The notes under the pieces are model-generated. The model saw only the letters and a list, made by a program, of their open reading frames with translations, was not told the DNA's origin and did no database searches. DNA of 64,000 nt, from NCBI GenBank assembly GCA_036496805.1, contig DASXKN010000031.1, positions 12,889-76,888 on the forward strand, written 5' to 3'. This stretch comes from SZAS-103 sp036496805 (GTDB lineage: Bacteria > Pseudomonadota > Gammaproteobacteria > Xanthomonadales > Xanthomonadaceae). Below, one piece after another: positions 36,014 to 44,514 of the stretch (the stretch's first letter is position 1; each line of letters opens with the position of its first letter). The translations under genes were made by a program, and so were the position numbers.

Positions 36014-38799
36014 GTCGCCTCCGCCTTGTTTTCATCCGCGGGTTCGGGCTTCGGCTCGGCTGCCGGTTTCGGCGGCGCCGGCGCGATATAGCCCACGCCC
36101 ATCATCAGCAATCCGACCACGACGAAGGAAGCGATGCCCGGCATGTCGCCCATGTAGTGGCGATCGACAGCTATCAACTTGAGCAGCACCACGCCCATCA
36201 GTACCGCGCCGCCCAGCCAGAGGCGACGGTCGCCGCGCTTCGACCCGGCGATCCACGAGGCCACGCCGAGCAGGCTCCATACCAGGGTGAGCGCCATCTC
36301 GCTCACCGCCGAGTCGAACACGTCGGATGTCCACGGCTCGCCGTGCCAGTGATGCACCGCGCGCAGCGTCGCCGATGTGATCAGCGCGAATCCGGCAAGC
36401 GGCCATAGCTTGCGCAGGACGAGTACCTGGCCTTCGCACAACCCGTAGAGCAAGGCGAGGATCGCGGCCAGCGACAGCTCGAGCGGATTGAGCAGCGGCA
36501 GGTAGGTCAGCGGCGTGGCCGTGCCTTCGCCGAACAGTCCGGCGAGGAAGGCGAAGGCGAGCAGCACCGCGGCGGGCGCGAACCATCCGGCCCGGTAGCC
36601 GGCGAACAGCGTCACGCGCGGCCACGCGCATGCCTGCGGCCTGCGCCAGAGCAGGAACGTGGCCAGCACCAGCGGGGCGACGACCGCAGCTTCCTGCCAG
36701 CCGTTCGCGAGCCGCAAGACATCGCTCGCGAGGTGATCGGCTTGCACGCTCGCAGCCAGCACGAGCGTCCACAGTGCGAACAGATGCGTCGCCGCCGTGC
36801 TGCGCGAGGCTTCCGCGCGCGATTTCCACAGCGCCCATGCGACCGCCGCGAAGTACGCCGCCCACACGCCGAGGTTCGACGGCGCGAGTGGACCGCCGTA
36901 CGAACGCTCGTAGGCGAACACCATCGGCAGCACGAGCAGCGCACACAGCGCAACCAGGCGGCGCAAGCGCGGCCACGACAGCCACGCGCCCACGATCGCG
37001 GCCAGTGCGATCGTGCCCGCGAGGTAGGCCATCGCGAAGCGCCACGAACCGATCGCCATTTGGTCGGCGAGTTCGAGCTCCATGCCGCCCGCGAGCAGCC
37101 ACCAGAACGTCGCCCAGACGAACAGCAGCGCCGGCAGCACCCGGATCGGCCGCCAGCGGTCGTGCACGAAGCACACCGCGAAGCCCGCCACGCCGATCAG
37201 CAGTGCGCCGAGGCCCGCCGGATTGAGCAGCAGGAGCTGCGTCGTGTCGGACGGATGGTAGGTATCGGACAGCCCGAGCGCATAGGCGCCCGCCGCGAGC
37301 AGTTGCAGCGCGAGACCGGCCAGCCACGGGAAGCTGCGGTTCTGGCGAATGCCCAGCCACGCCGCGCCCGCGCCTTCCAATGCCCACACCGAGGCGGTCG
37401 TGCCGGCGGAAAACGCAAGCGGTATGGCCAGCGTCACGAAGGCCAGCGCCAACGCCCCATAGGCCTCGGTCAGCAGGCGTTCGTCGCGGCGGCGGCGCAG
37501 CCACCACACCAGGCCCGCGTACACGACGGCGACGACCAGGGCGCTGTAGGCCAGCCCCATGCGGTCGTCCTTCAGCAAGCCGGCCTGCAGCGGGAACGCC
37601 AGCAGCGGCGTGCCGAACACCAGGGTTCCGTCGACCCACGGCCGGCGATGCTCGGTCTGCCGGATCACGTACAGCAGGCCGATCACGACGTAGAACACGA
37701 AGAACAGGATCAGGAAAGGCTCGACGCTGGAGAACAGTTCCGGCCGGTAGAACTGCACGCCCCAGGCGGTGCCGACGCCGAAGGTGAAGACGAAGCCGAT
37801 CAGGTTCAGCACCCGCCAGCTGCGCTTCCACGACACCCCGAACACCGCCGCGTTGAGCAGCGCGTAGTAGGTGAACAGCGCGACGTGGTCGTGGCTGCCG
37901 GTGGAGATGAGCACCGGCGCGAGATAGCCGCCGAGGAAGCCCAGCGCGGCCAGGGCGACCGCGTCCTGGAGCACCGCGAGCAGTGCCGATCCGGCCACCA
38001 GCACCACGATCAGCGCGAACGCCGCGGTCGGCGGCAATAGCGAGTACATCCTGTAGGCGGTGAACACCGTCATCAACAGCACGCCCAGGCCGCCGCCCTG
38101 CAGGCTCAGGCCGAAAGCAGGACGCTGCTCGCGCTGGCGCCAGCCGATGACCAGGCCGACGAGTCCGGTGGCGGCGATCAGCGCCAGCCGCACCTCGATG
38201 GGTACCGTGAAGTAACCCTGCGCGACCGCATACCGCAATGCCGCGGCGATGCCCGCGAAGAACACCAGCACGCCGACCTTGACCGGCACGTTGCCCTCGG
38301 TGAACCAGCGCCTGATCGTATCGCCGAGCTTCTCGATCGCGCTGGGTTCGCGCGGCGGCGGCGGAGTCGGGAAAAGAGGTCGAGGAGTCGGTGCTTCGGC
38401 CACTGTCCTCGCCTGCACGGGCGAGGCGTCCATCACCGGCGCGATGACGACAGGTTCCGGCGCGAGAGCCGGTGGCGGTGACGGCGCCTCGCTCTTCGCG
38501 GCCACGACTGCGGCGGGCGGCGCGAAGGGCTCGGCAACGGCAGGCTGTCGCACCGGCGCCGGGGCTGTACCTGCGGGTGCGGCACGCTGCGCGTATGCCT
38601 GCGCCTGCGCCTGCACACCGGTCATCCCCGCACGCGTCGCCGCCAGTTCCTTTTCGAGCACATCCAGGCGCCGACGCAACCGCGCCGTCGAGCCGATGGA
38701 GAACATCACGAAGAAGCCCAGCACGAGGCCCACGAGCCAGTGCTCGTCGGATATCGCCAGCCCGAGCACGGCGCCGATCAGTCCCAGTACCCAATTCAT
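36010..38799 (-). CDS. DUF2339 large polytopic membrane protein
   Basis: A 929-residue membrane protein. After a first membrane helix pair (NWVLGLIGAVLGLAIS...LVLGFFVMFSIG) comes a coiled coil (RLRRRLDVLEKELAATRAG) and a Pro/Ala-rich linker (about 65-155), then some 25 hydrophobic segments with the DUF2339 signatures GNVPVKVGVLVFFAGIAA and GGGLGVLL. The ATG for MNWVLGL was chosen; the frame is open upstream without similarity. Operon with DUF3999. Function unknown. Confidence 0.9.
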   Translation of the reverse strand: MNWVLGLIGAVLGLAISDEHWLVGLVLGFFVMFSIGSTARLRRRLDVLEKELAATRAGMTGVQAQAQAYAQRAAPAGTAPAPVRQPAVAEPFAPPAAVVAAKSEAPSPPPALAPEPVVIAPVMDASPVQARTVAEAPTPRPLFPTPPPPREPSAIEKLGDTIRRWFTEGNVPVKVGVLVFFAGIAAALRYAVAQGYFTVPIEVRLALIAATGLVGLVIGWRQREQRPAFGLSLQGGGLGVLLMTVFTAYRMYSLLPPTAAFALIVVLVAGSALLAVLQDAVALAALGFLGGYLAPVLISTGSHDHVALFTYYALLNAAVFGVSWKRSWRVLNLIGFVFTFGVGTAWGVQFYRPELFSSVEPFLILFFVFYVVIGLLYVIRQTEHRRPWVDGTLVFGTPLLAFPLQAGLLKDDRMGLAYSALVVAVVYAGLVWWLRRRRDERLLTEAYGALALAFVTLAIPLAFSAGTTASVWALEGAGAAWLGIRQNRSFPWLAGLALQLLAAGAYALGLSDTYHPSDTTQLLLLNPAGLGALLIGVAGFAVCFVHDRWRPIRVLPALLFVWATFWWLLAGGMELELADQMAIGSWRFAMAYLAGTIALAAIVGAWLSWPRLRRLVALCALLVLPMVFAYERSYGGPLAPSNLGVWAAYFAAVAWALWKSRAEASRSTAATHLFALWTLVLAASVQADHLASDVLRLANGWQEAAVVAPLVLATFLLWRRPQACAWPRVTLFAGYRAGWFAPAAVLLAFAFLAGLFGEGTATPLTYLPLLNPLELSLAAILALLYGLCEGQVLVLRKLWPLAGFALITSATLRAVHHWHGEPWTSDVFDSAVSEMALTLVWSLLGVASWIAGSKRGDRRLWLGGAVLMGVVLLKLIAVDRHYMGDMPGIASFVVVGLLMMGVGYIAPAPPKPAAEPKPEPADENKAEAT

Positions 38800-38919
38800 G
38801 CAACCGATCCCCGAAGTCGGCAACCGGGGCCAATGTCGCATGAAACCGGCCCCGCCACGCGTCGATCCGCCGAGTCGCAACCGCTGCGACCGCCGGGATA
38901 CTCCGACGCTACGATCGGG

Positions 38920-39873
38920 TTAACGGTCGAGGCTGCGCGCTTCGGCCACGGCGTCGTGCGCGTGCAGGCTTTCGTGGTGGGCCACGCGCACCTCAAAGCC
39001 CTGTACCGCTGCTTCGTCGGCCAGCCATTCGCGCAGGCGGCGCGCGGCGTCCTCGCAGAACATCGGGTTCTCACCGTTGGCGCGGGCGAAGGCCTGTTCG
39101 TCGATACGCTTGACCGCGGTCTGCACCGGCGTGCCGAGCACGGCTTCGGCGCCTTCGATCAGCCGGGTCAGTGGTAGTCCGGCGATACCGGTAGCGAGGC
39201 GGACGCGGATCGTCGCCGTGCTGCGCTGGCTGTGCGGGGTGGCACGCATGCCCTGTTCGCCCGCGAGCCAGCGCAACGCAGCCTCGCGGTCCAGCGGTGC
39301 GTGCGCGGGGAAGGCGTGTGCGAAATCCTCGGCGACCAGTTGCCGCGCGAGTGCGGTCGAGGCGGGACAGGTGCTCGAGTAGACGACGTCGAAGCCGATG
39401 TCGAGCGCGAAGCGTTCGCGCACCAGGATCGCGGTCAGGGTGACCGGATAGCGCCGCCAGCCGCTGTGGCCACTGGCCAGTGCGGGGCGACGCAGGAAAT
39501 GGTCGAAGGCCAGCCGTACCCGCGCACGCGTCGACAGTCCGGCATGGCTGGCGAGGAACTCGCGCAGCAGTTGCTCCAGCATCGCCGGTGTCAGCGCCGC
39601 GTCCGAAAACGCGGCATCGAGGGCGAGGTACAGGCGCGACATGTGGATGCCGCGGGTCGCGCCGGCGACCAGGTCGACTTCGACGCCGACGCCCGCGGGA
39701 ATGCGCAGGTCGTTCACTCCGTCCGCAAGGCGGATCGGCAAGTCGATCGCGTCCATCCCGACCCAGTCCAGCGCGCCGCTGGCGGCGCGATCGGCGGCGA
39801 TGTCCGGAAGCGCGTTCGCGGCTTCTTCCGCGCGCGTCGCTGCCAGGGGATCGTGGTGCTGGTCGGTGGACAT
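38920..39873 (-). CDS. folE2: GTP cyclohydrolase FolE2 (zinc-independent GTP cyclohydrolase IB)
   Basis: A 317-residue COG1469 enzyme making dihydroneopterin triphosphate for folate or queuosine. The catalytic cysteine is in YSSTCPASTALARQL; other family motifs are TRGIHMSRLY and HSQRSTATIRVRL, plus ENPMFCEDAARRL. FolE2 can use metals other than zinc and is often the Zur-controlled stand-in for FolE. A Zur-like box lies 61-73 nt upstream, which supports zinc-starvation control. It stands alone on the minus strand. Confidence 0.93.
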   Translation of the reverse strand: MSTDQHHDPLAATRAEEAANALPDIAADRAASGALDWVGMDAIDLPIRLADGVNDLRIPAGVGVEVDLVAGATRGIHMSRLYLALDAAFSDAALTPAMLEQLLREFLASHAGLSTRARVRLAFDHFLRRPALASGHSGWRRYPVTLTAILVRERFALDIGFDVVYSSTCPASTALARQLVAEDFAHAFPAHAPLDREAALRWLAGEQGMRATPHSQRSTATIRVRLATGIAGLPLTRLIEGAEAVLGTPVQTAVKRIDEQAFARANGENPMFCEDAARRLREWLADEAAVQGFEVRVAHHESLHAHDAVAEARSLDR

Positions 39874-39933
39874 GGGCTGGTCTCGGAAACGGTACGCCGG
39901 CCGGGGTGGGATCTGCTCGCCCCTCGCCGTGGC

Positions 39934-39946
39934 GTTGTATTTTAAC
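39934..39946 (-). promoter_or_regulatory. Zur-like box upstream of folE2
   Basis: On the minus strand GTTAAAATACAAC. It agrees with the gamma-proteobacterial Zur core GTTATAATATAAC at 11 of 13 positions and lies in the only AT-rich patch before folE2. It overlaps the stop codon of the previous gene. Binding is inferred. Confidence 0.5.
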
Positions 39947-40748
39947 CCGCGCGGCGCCGGCGCGCGCTGCGCCAGGCCAGGGCCAGGGCGCGCAGCGGCG
40001 GCATCCCGCGCATGCGTCCCTCCGCGCGCTCACGCAGGTACCAGCCATCGAAGGCCGTGCGTGCGCGCCGATACAGCGGTGCATCGAGCAAATCCGATGG
40101 CAGGGCTGCAGCCAGATCGCGTGCCCAGTCGCGCGCGGCGGCCTCGCCTTGCGGACTGGAAAGATCCTGCCCATGCAACCCGTGCCGGGCCAGCAACGAG
40201 AGCGGAACGCGGCCGCCATCGGGCGCACCCAGTCCCATGCGCAGGCGCTGGCTCAACAGGTGCACGGCGACGGCGCGCCCGGCATCCGCGGATGTCGGCG
40301 CATCGAACAACGCGCCTTCGACCTTCGCGATGGCATCGGCGAGCGGCGCGACCGACGCCAGCGCGGCTTCGCGATCGGCCGGCCGCATGGCCTCCGCATC
40401 CGCCATCGCCGACAGGCCACGGGCCAGCGCCTGCCACGGCAGCGCCGGCATCGACAGTGCGCGTGTCAACGGATGACGCGGCGCATCCTGCGAGCAGCGC
40501 AGGACTTCGTCCGCCCACCATCCGCACTTGGCCTCGGTGGGACGCGCGTCGCTGAGTTCGAACGCCGCTTCGCGCCATTCGAAGACCAGCGCGCCCCAGA
40601 GGACGAAACGCGTGCGCAGGCCGCGCGGGCAGAAGACCTCCGCGAACGCCATCTCCGGTTCGCGCGCACGCCACTTGGCGACGAAGGCGGCAACCGCGGC
40701 AGGGTCATCGCCTGCGGTGTATTCAGTACTTGTCACGCCCGAAACCAT
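39942..40748 (-). CDS. Squalene/phytoene-synthase-like protein, degenerate
   Basis: A 268-residue protein that resembles trans-isoprenyl synthases only in outline: FVLWGALVFEWREAAFELSD...AKCGWWADEVLRCSQDAPRHPLTRAL recalls the region where these enzymes read EVRxxKLxWWRxE and HPLxRAL. The catalytic DxxxD motifs are not evident. It overlaps the 3' end of gph by 26 nt, so it belongs to the mtaD-ubiG-gph operon. A GTG at 40736 is an alternative start. Probably not an active synthase; a quinone-pathway role is a guess from position. Confidence 0.6.
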   Translation of the reverse strand: MVSGVTSTEYTAGDDPAAVAAFVAKWRAREPEMAFAEVFCPRGLRTRFVLWGALVFEWREAAFELSDARPTEAKCGWWADEVLRCSQDAPRHPLTRALSMPALPWQALARGLSAMADAEAMRPADREAALASVAPLADAIAKVEGALFDAPTSADAGRAVAVHLLSQRLRMGLGAPDGGRVPLSLLARHGLHGQDLSSPQGEAAARDWARDLAAALPSDLLDAPLYRRARTAFDGWYLRERAEGRMRGMPPLRALALAWRSARRRRAG

Positions 40749-41406
40749 CGACCAGGCCGAAGCACAGCTCCAGCGGGAAACCGATGCGGCGGTCCGCGCC
40801 CCAGGTCATCGGATCCTCGTGCGCCTCGCGATAGCCCCACAACGCGACCACCGAAGGCATGCCCGCAGCGCGCGCGGCCTGGATGTCGCGCTCGTCGTCG
40901 CCGACATAGACGCAGCGTTCGGGTTTGAAGCCAAGCAGTTCGCAGGCGCGCAGGAGCTGGTCGGGATCGGGTTTCTTCCTCGCCAGCGTATCGCCGCCCA
41001 CGAGTACCGCGCAGCGTTCGCTCCAACCCATCGCGGCGACGACATCCTGCGCAAGCTTCTCGGGCTTGTTGGTGACGATGCCCCAGCGCAGTCCGACGCG
41101 CTCGATCCGCGACAGCAGCAGCTCGATGTCGTCGAAAGCATGTCCATGCTCGGCGATCGCCGCGCCGTAGTATTCCAGGAAGGTCGGCACCAGCTTCTCG
41201 CGTGTCTCGGCATCGAGGTCGGGGAAGGCGGTGGCCAGCATCGCGCGCGAACCCTTCGAGACCACCGGACGCAACGTCGCCAGCGGCAGCGCTTCGCGGC
41301 CGGCGTCGGCGAGCACGAGGTTGACCGCGGCCAGCAGGTCGGGCGCGCTGTCCACCAGGGTGCCGTCGAGGTCGAACAGGATGCAGTCGATGGGCAATCC
41401 GGTCAT
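40723..41406 (-). CDS. gph: Phosphoglycolate phosphatase (HAD family)
   Basis: A 227-residue HAD hydrolase. Motif I is ILFDLDGTLVDSAPDL, motif II WGIVTNKPEK, motif III the Lys in ARKKPDPDQL and motif IV YVGDDERDIQAARAAGM. The cap is the small alpha-helical type of Gph. It removes phosphate from 2-phosphoglycolate formed in DNA repair or oxygenation reactions. Coupled to ubiG by an ATGA overlap. Confidence 0.9.
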   Translation of the reverse strand: MTGLPIDCILFDLDGTLVDSAPDLLAAVNLVLADAGREALPLATLRPVVSKGSRAMLATAFPDLDAETREKLVPTFLEYYGAAIAEHGHAFDDIELLLSRIERVGLRWGIVTNKPEKLAQDVVAAMGWSERCAVLVGGDTLARKKPDPDQLLRACELLGFKPERCVYVGDDERDIQAARAAGMPSVVALWGYREAHEDPMTWGADRRIGFPLELCFGLVDGFGRDKY

Positions 41407-42143
41407 GCCTGGTTTGATCCCGCGAGCCTCACCGCGCAGGCGAGGTAGTTGACGTCGGTGCGACGGCCGAGCGAGGCCGCGCGCGTGAGCGGGTTGTAGT
41501 GCAGGCCGCTCACGTCTTCCAGTTCCAGTCCGGCTTCGCGCAGCCATGCCGCCAGTTCCGACGGACGGATGAATTGCGCGTAGCTGTGAGTGCCCTTCGG
41601 CAGCAGGTTGGCGACGTATTCGGCGCCGACGATGGCCAGCGCGAACGCGGCCGGAGTGCGGTTGAGGGTCGACACGAACAGGCGTCCGCCCGGCTTGAGC
41701 AGCGTCGCGCAGGCCCGCACCACCGAGCCGGGATCCGGCACGTGCTCGAGCATCTCCATGCAGGCGATGGCATCGAAGGACGCAGGCATTTCGGCGGCGA
41801 GCGACTCGACCGACACGACGCGGTAGTCCACGCGCAGGTGGGGCCGCGTCGCCTGCGTTTCCAGCAGGTGCAGCTTCGCGATCTCCACCAGTTCCGGCGC
41901 CAGATCGAGCGCGACGACCTGCGCGCCCTCGCCCGCCAGCGCCTCGCTGAGCAGGCCGCCGCCGCAGCCGACGTCGAGCACCTTCGCGCCGCGCAACGCA
42001 CAGCGATCGCGCACGTAGGCCAGGCGCACCGGGTTGAGCTCGTGCAACGCACGCTGCGGGCCCTGGGGATCCCACCACCGATGTGCCAGATCCGCGAACT
42101 TGTCGAGTTCGGCTTGATCGAAGTTGCTGGTCGTCGCGCTCAT
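41403..42143 (-). CDS. ubiG: Ubiquinone biosynthesis O-methyltransferase
   Basis: A 246-residue SAM methyltransferase for both O-methylations of ubiquinone. The start MSATTSNFDQAELDKFADLAHRWWDPQG is the standard UbiG N-terminus. SAM motif I is VLDVGCGGGLLSEALA; the acidic loop VVALDLAPE and IACMEMLEHVPDP follow. Its ATG overlaps the stop of a 66-codon ORF that is a second copy of its own 5' end. Its own stop overlaps gph. Confidence 0.95.
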   Translation of the reverse strand: MSATTSNFDQAELDKFADLAHRWWDPQGPQRALHELNPVRLAYVRDRCALRGAKVLDVGCGGGLLSEALAGEGAQVVALDLAPELVEIAKLHLLETQATRPHLRVDYRVVSVESLAAEMPASFDAIACMEMLEHVPDPGSVVRACATLLKPGGRLFVSTLNRTPAAFALAIVGAEYVANLLPKGTHSYAQFIRPSELAAWLREAGLELEDVSGLHYNPLTRAASLGRRTDVNYLACAVRLAGSNQA

Positions 42144-42340
42144 TGGATGATCCCGAAGCCGGCTTCGAACCGTCCACGGTGCGTGGCGCCTGCCCGGCCA
42201 TCCGTGGCCGGGCGCTCGGCAACGCGCGAGAGTCCACTGGACTCTCGCAAGCGCGTTGCCTCGCCCCACCGCCTGTGCGCGAGCTCGGCGAACTTGTCGA
42301 GTTCGGCTTGATCGAAATTGGCGGGCGCGTTCGTCGTCAT
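42140..42340 (-). pseudogene. Duplicated 5' fragment of ubiG, still translationally linked
   Basis: A 66-codon ORF whose first 25 residues, MTTNAPANFDQAELDKFAEL then AHRRW, repeat the UbiG N-terminus (TSNFDQAELDKFADLAHRWW). After that it runs through two strong hairpins and loses similarity. It begins with an ATGA overlap to the mtaD stop and ends with an ATGA overlap to the ubiG start. So a partial duplication has been placed between mtaD and ubiG without breaking stop/start coupling. Unlikely to have methyltransferase activity; it may act only as a translated spacer. Confidence 0.8.
42192..42260. repeat. Two adjacent long hairpins between the ubiG copies
   Basis: First hairpin: GCCCGGCCA (42192-42200), TCCG, TGGCCGGGC (42205-42213), perfect 9 bp. 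Second: GGCAACGCGC (42218-42227) and GCGCGTTGCC (42251-42260) enclose GAGAGTCCA-C-TGGACTCTC. Such paired palindromes look like REP/BIME-type elements. The copies of the ubiG 5' end flank them. Confidence 0.75.
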
Positions 42341-43683
42341 GAAGACTTCCCGATTGCCGCGATCCGCTCGCGCCACTGCCTTGCGTTGGCGATCAGCGCC
42401 GCCGTGTCGATGTCCACGAGCGCGCTGTCGCGCAGCTTCGCGCGGCCATCGATCCACACGTCGGTCACGTGCTGGCGGCCGGTCGCGTACACCAGTTGCG
42501 AGATCGGGTCGTACAAGGGCTGGGTCTCGATGCGGTCCATGTCGACCAATGCGAGATCGGCACGCTTGCCCGGTTCGATGCTGCCGACGACCTCGCCCAT
42601 GCCGATCGAGCGAGCGCCGCCGAGCGTGGCCATGCGCAGCGCGCTCGCCGCATTCATCGCCGAGGCATCGCCAACGGCGACCTTGGCGATGAGGGCCGCG
42701 GTGCGCATCTCGCCGAACAGGTCGAGGTCGTTGTTGCTCGCGCAACCGTCGGTGCCGAGCGCGAGGTTGACGCCGGCGCGGCGCAGGTCCTCGCTGCGGC
42801 AGGTTCCCGACGCGAGCTTGAGGTTGGATTCGGGACAATGCGCGACCGAGACGCCGCGCGCCGCGCACAGCGCGACCTCGGCATCGGTGAGCTGGGTCAT
42901 GTGCACCGCGATCAGGCGGTCGTTGAACAAGCCGAGCCGGTCGAGCCGCGCGATCGGGCGTGTGCCATGCAGCTTGAGCGATTCGGCGACCTCGTGCGCG
43001 GTCTCGTGGACGTGGCAGTGCACCGGCACGTCGAGCTGGTCGGACAGCACGCGGATGCGCTCGAAGCTGGCGTCGCAGACCGTGTACGGCGCGTGCGGCG
43101 CGTAGCAGGTGCGCACCAGGGCATCGCTGCGGTAGAGGTCGTGGACCTCGCCGGCCTTGTCGAAGTATTCGTCCTGCGAGGACGCCCACGCGGTCGGGAA
43201 ATCGATGATGACCATGCCGACCATCGCGCGAAAGCCGTGGCGGCGGTAGGTCGCGGCGCCGACGTCCGGGAAGAAATACATGTCGCTGCAGCAGGTCGTG
43301 CCGCCGCGCAGCATCTCGGCGATGGCGAGTTCGACGCCATCGGCGACGAACTGCGGGCCCATCACCGCGCCTTCGATCGGCCAGATGTGCCCGGTCAGCC
43401 ATTCCATCAACGGCAGGTCGTCGGCGACGCCGCGCATCAGGGTCATCGCGTTGTGTGCGTGGGCGTTGACGAGGCCGGGGATCAGGACCGAGTGCGGGCG
43501 GCGGATCGTCTCTTTCGCGCTGTACGCGGCGCGCGCCTGCTCGACCGGCAGCACGGCGAGGATGGCGCCGTCCTTCACCGCGACCGCGTGGTCGGTGAGC
43601 ACGACGCCGTGCGGCTCGACGGGGATGACCCAGCCCGGTTCGATGAGCAGGTCGCAGGGCGTGGGCTTGGTAGCGTCTGTCAT
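42337..43683 (-). CDS. mtaD: TRZ/ATZ hydrolase, methylthioadenosine/S-adenosylhomocysteine deaminase
   Basis: A 448-residue amidohydrolase of the MtaD type. Zinc motif HAHNAM (VNAHAHNAMTLMRG), HVHETAHEV, and SVAHCPESNLKLASG are the metal and substrate motifs; LALGTDGCASNNDLDLFGEM is the last Asp motif. It deaminates MTA or SAH, so it recycles the SAH made by UbiG, which explains the operon. The stop overlaps the ATG of the ubiG fragment. Confidence 0.92.
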   Translation of the reverse strand: MTDATKPTPCDLLIEPGWVIPVEPHGVVLTDHAVAVKDGAILAVLPVEQARAAYSAKETIRRPHSVLIPGLVNAHAHNAMTLMRGVADDLPLMEWLTGHIWPIEGAVMGPQFVADGVELAIAEMLRGGTTCCSDMYFFPDVGAATYRRHGFRAMVGMVIIDFPTAWASSQDEYFDKAGEVHDLYRSDALVRTCYAPHAPYTVCDASFERIRVLSDQLDVPVHCHVHETAHEVAESLKLHGTRPIARLDRLGLFNDRLIAVHMTQLTDAEVALCAARGVSVAHCPESNLKLASGTCRSEDLRRAGVNLALGTDGCASNNDLDLFGEMRTAALIAKVAVGDASAMNAASALRMATLGGARSIGMGEVVGSIEPGKRADLALVDMDRIETQPLYDPISQLVYATGRQHVTDVWIDGRAKLRDSALVDIDTAALIANARQWRERIAAIGKSS

Positions 43684-43695
43684 TGCTTCTGGCTC

Positions 43696-43787
43696 GTCAT
43701 TCCTGCGAATGCAGGAATCCAGTGTCTTTCATCATCGTGACACGCGACAGCGAAAGGCACTGGATCCCCGCCTGCGAGGGATGACGC
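43696..43787. repeat. Dispersed intergenic repeat (ATCC-type inverted element)
   Basis: ATTCCTGC-GAAT-GCAGGAAT (43699-43718) forms a perfect hairpin; further on ATCCAGTG and CACTGGAT make a long-range inverted pair, closed by ATCCC...GGGAT (43764-43782). A shorter copy is at 47811-47841. This type of intergenic repeat is widespread in bacteria. Confidence 0.75.
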
Positions 43788-43829
43788 ATCGGCAAAGGCG
43801 CAGCCGCAGCGCGGCTGCGCGCCGATGCG

Positions 43830-44393
43830 TCACTTCACCCGGCTGACGTATTCGCCGGAGCGGGTATCGACCTTGATGATTTCATCCTGGTTGACGAACA
43901 GCGGCACGCGCACCACCGCGCCGGTCTCGAGCTTGGCCGGCTTGCCGCCGCCGCCCGAGGTGTCGCCACGCAGGCCCGGATCGGTCTCGACGATCTTCAG
44001 CTCGACGAAGTTCGGCGGCTGCACCGCGATCGGGCTGCCGTTCCACAGCGTCACCACGCAGGGCTCCTCGCCCTTGAGCCACTTGGTCGCGTCGCCCACT
44101 CCGGCGGCATCGGCCTGCACCTGCTCGAAGGTGTCGGACTGCATGAAGTGCCAGTGCTCGCCGTCGCTGTAGAGGTACTGCATGTCGGTGTCGACCACGT
44201 CGGCCGCTTCCAGCGAGTCGGTCGCCTTCATCGTCATCTCGACCACGCGGCCGGACTTGATGAAGCGATACTTCACGCGAGTGAAGGCCTGGCCCTTGCC
44301 CGGCTTGACGTATTCGGTGTCGGTGATGACGCACGGCTCGTTGTTGACGATGATCTTCATGCCGTTCTTGACGTCGTTCATGCCGTAAGCCAT
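43830..44393 (-). CDS. efp: Translation elongation factor P
   Basis: A 187-residue EF-P with the usual three beta-barrel domains. It rescues ribosomes stalled at polyproline. The modified lysine is Lys33 in YVKPGKGQAF, the site for beta-lysylation, and epmB lies divergent next door, so beta-lysine modification is expected. I chose the ATG for MAYGMNDVKNGMKI; the codon before it lacks similarity. Confidence 0.97.
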   Translation of the reverse strand: MAYGMNDVKNGMKIIVNNEPCVITDTEYVKPGKGQAFTRVKYRFIKSGRVVEMTMKATDSLEAADVVDTDMQYLYSDGEHWHFMQSDTFEQVQADAAGVGDATKWLKGEEPCVVTLWNGSPIAVQPPNFVELKIVETDPGLRGDTSGGGGKPAKLETGAVVRVPLFVNQDEIIKVDTRSGEYVSRVK

Positions 44394-44418
44394 GCGAAAC
44401 ACTCCATAAGCGGGCGAG

Positions 44419-44441
44419 CCGTTCGCGCGAACGGCTACAAT
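44419..44441 (+). promoter_or_regulatory. Palindrome and -10-like element between efp and epmB
   Basis: CCGTTCGCGCGAACGG (44419-44434) is a perfect 16-bp palindrome followed directly by TACAAT (44436-44441), a -10-like element for epmB. Placed between divergent genes it could serve either promoter. Confidence 0.5.
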
Positions 44442-44514
44442 GTTGGGGTCGATGATGGTCCTGGATGGCGGAACCGCGCAGCCGCGGCTTCGCCGATTAC
44501 GTTTGCAGCCCGAT

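Noticed and set aside
44440..44514. Longer epmB start (25 extra residues)
   Set aside because: The extra residues show no similarity and would begin at or before the expected transcription start after TACAAT.
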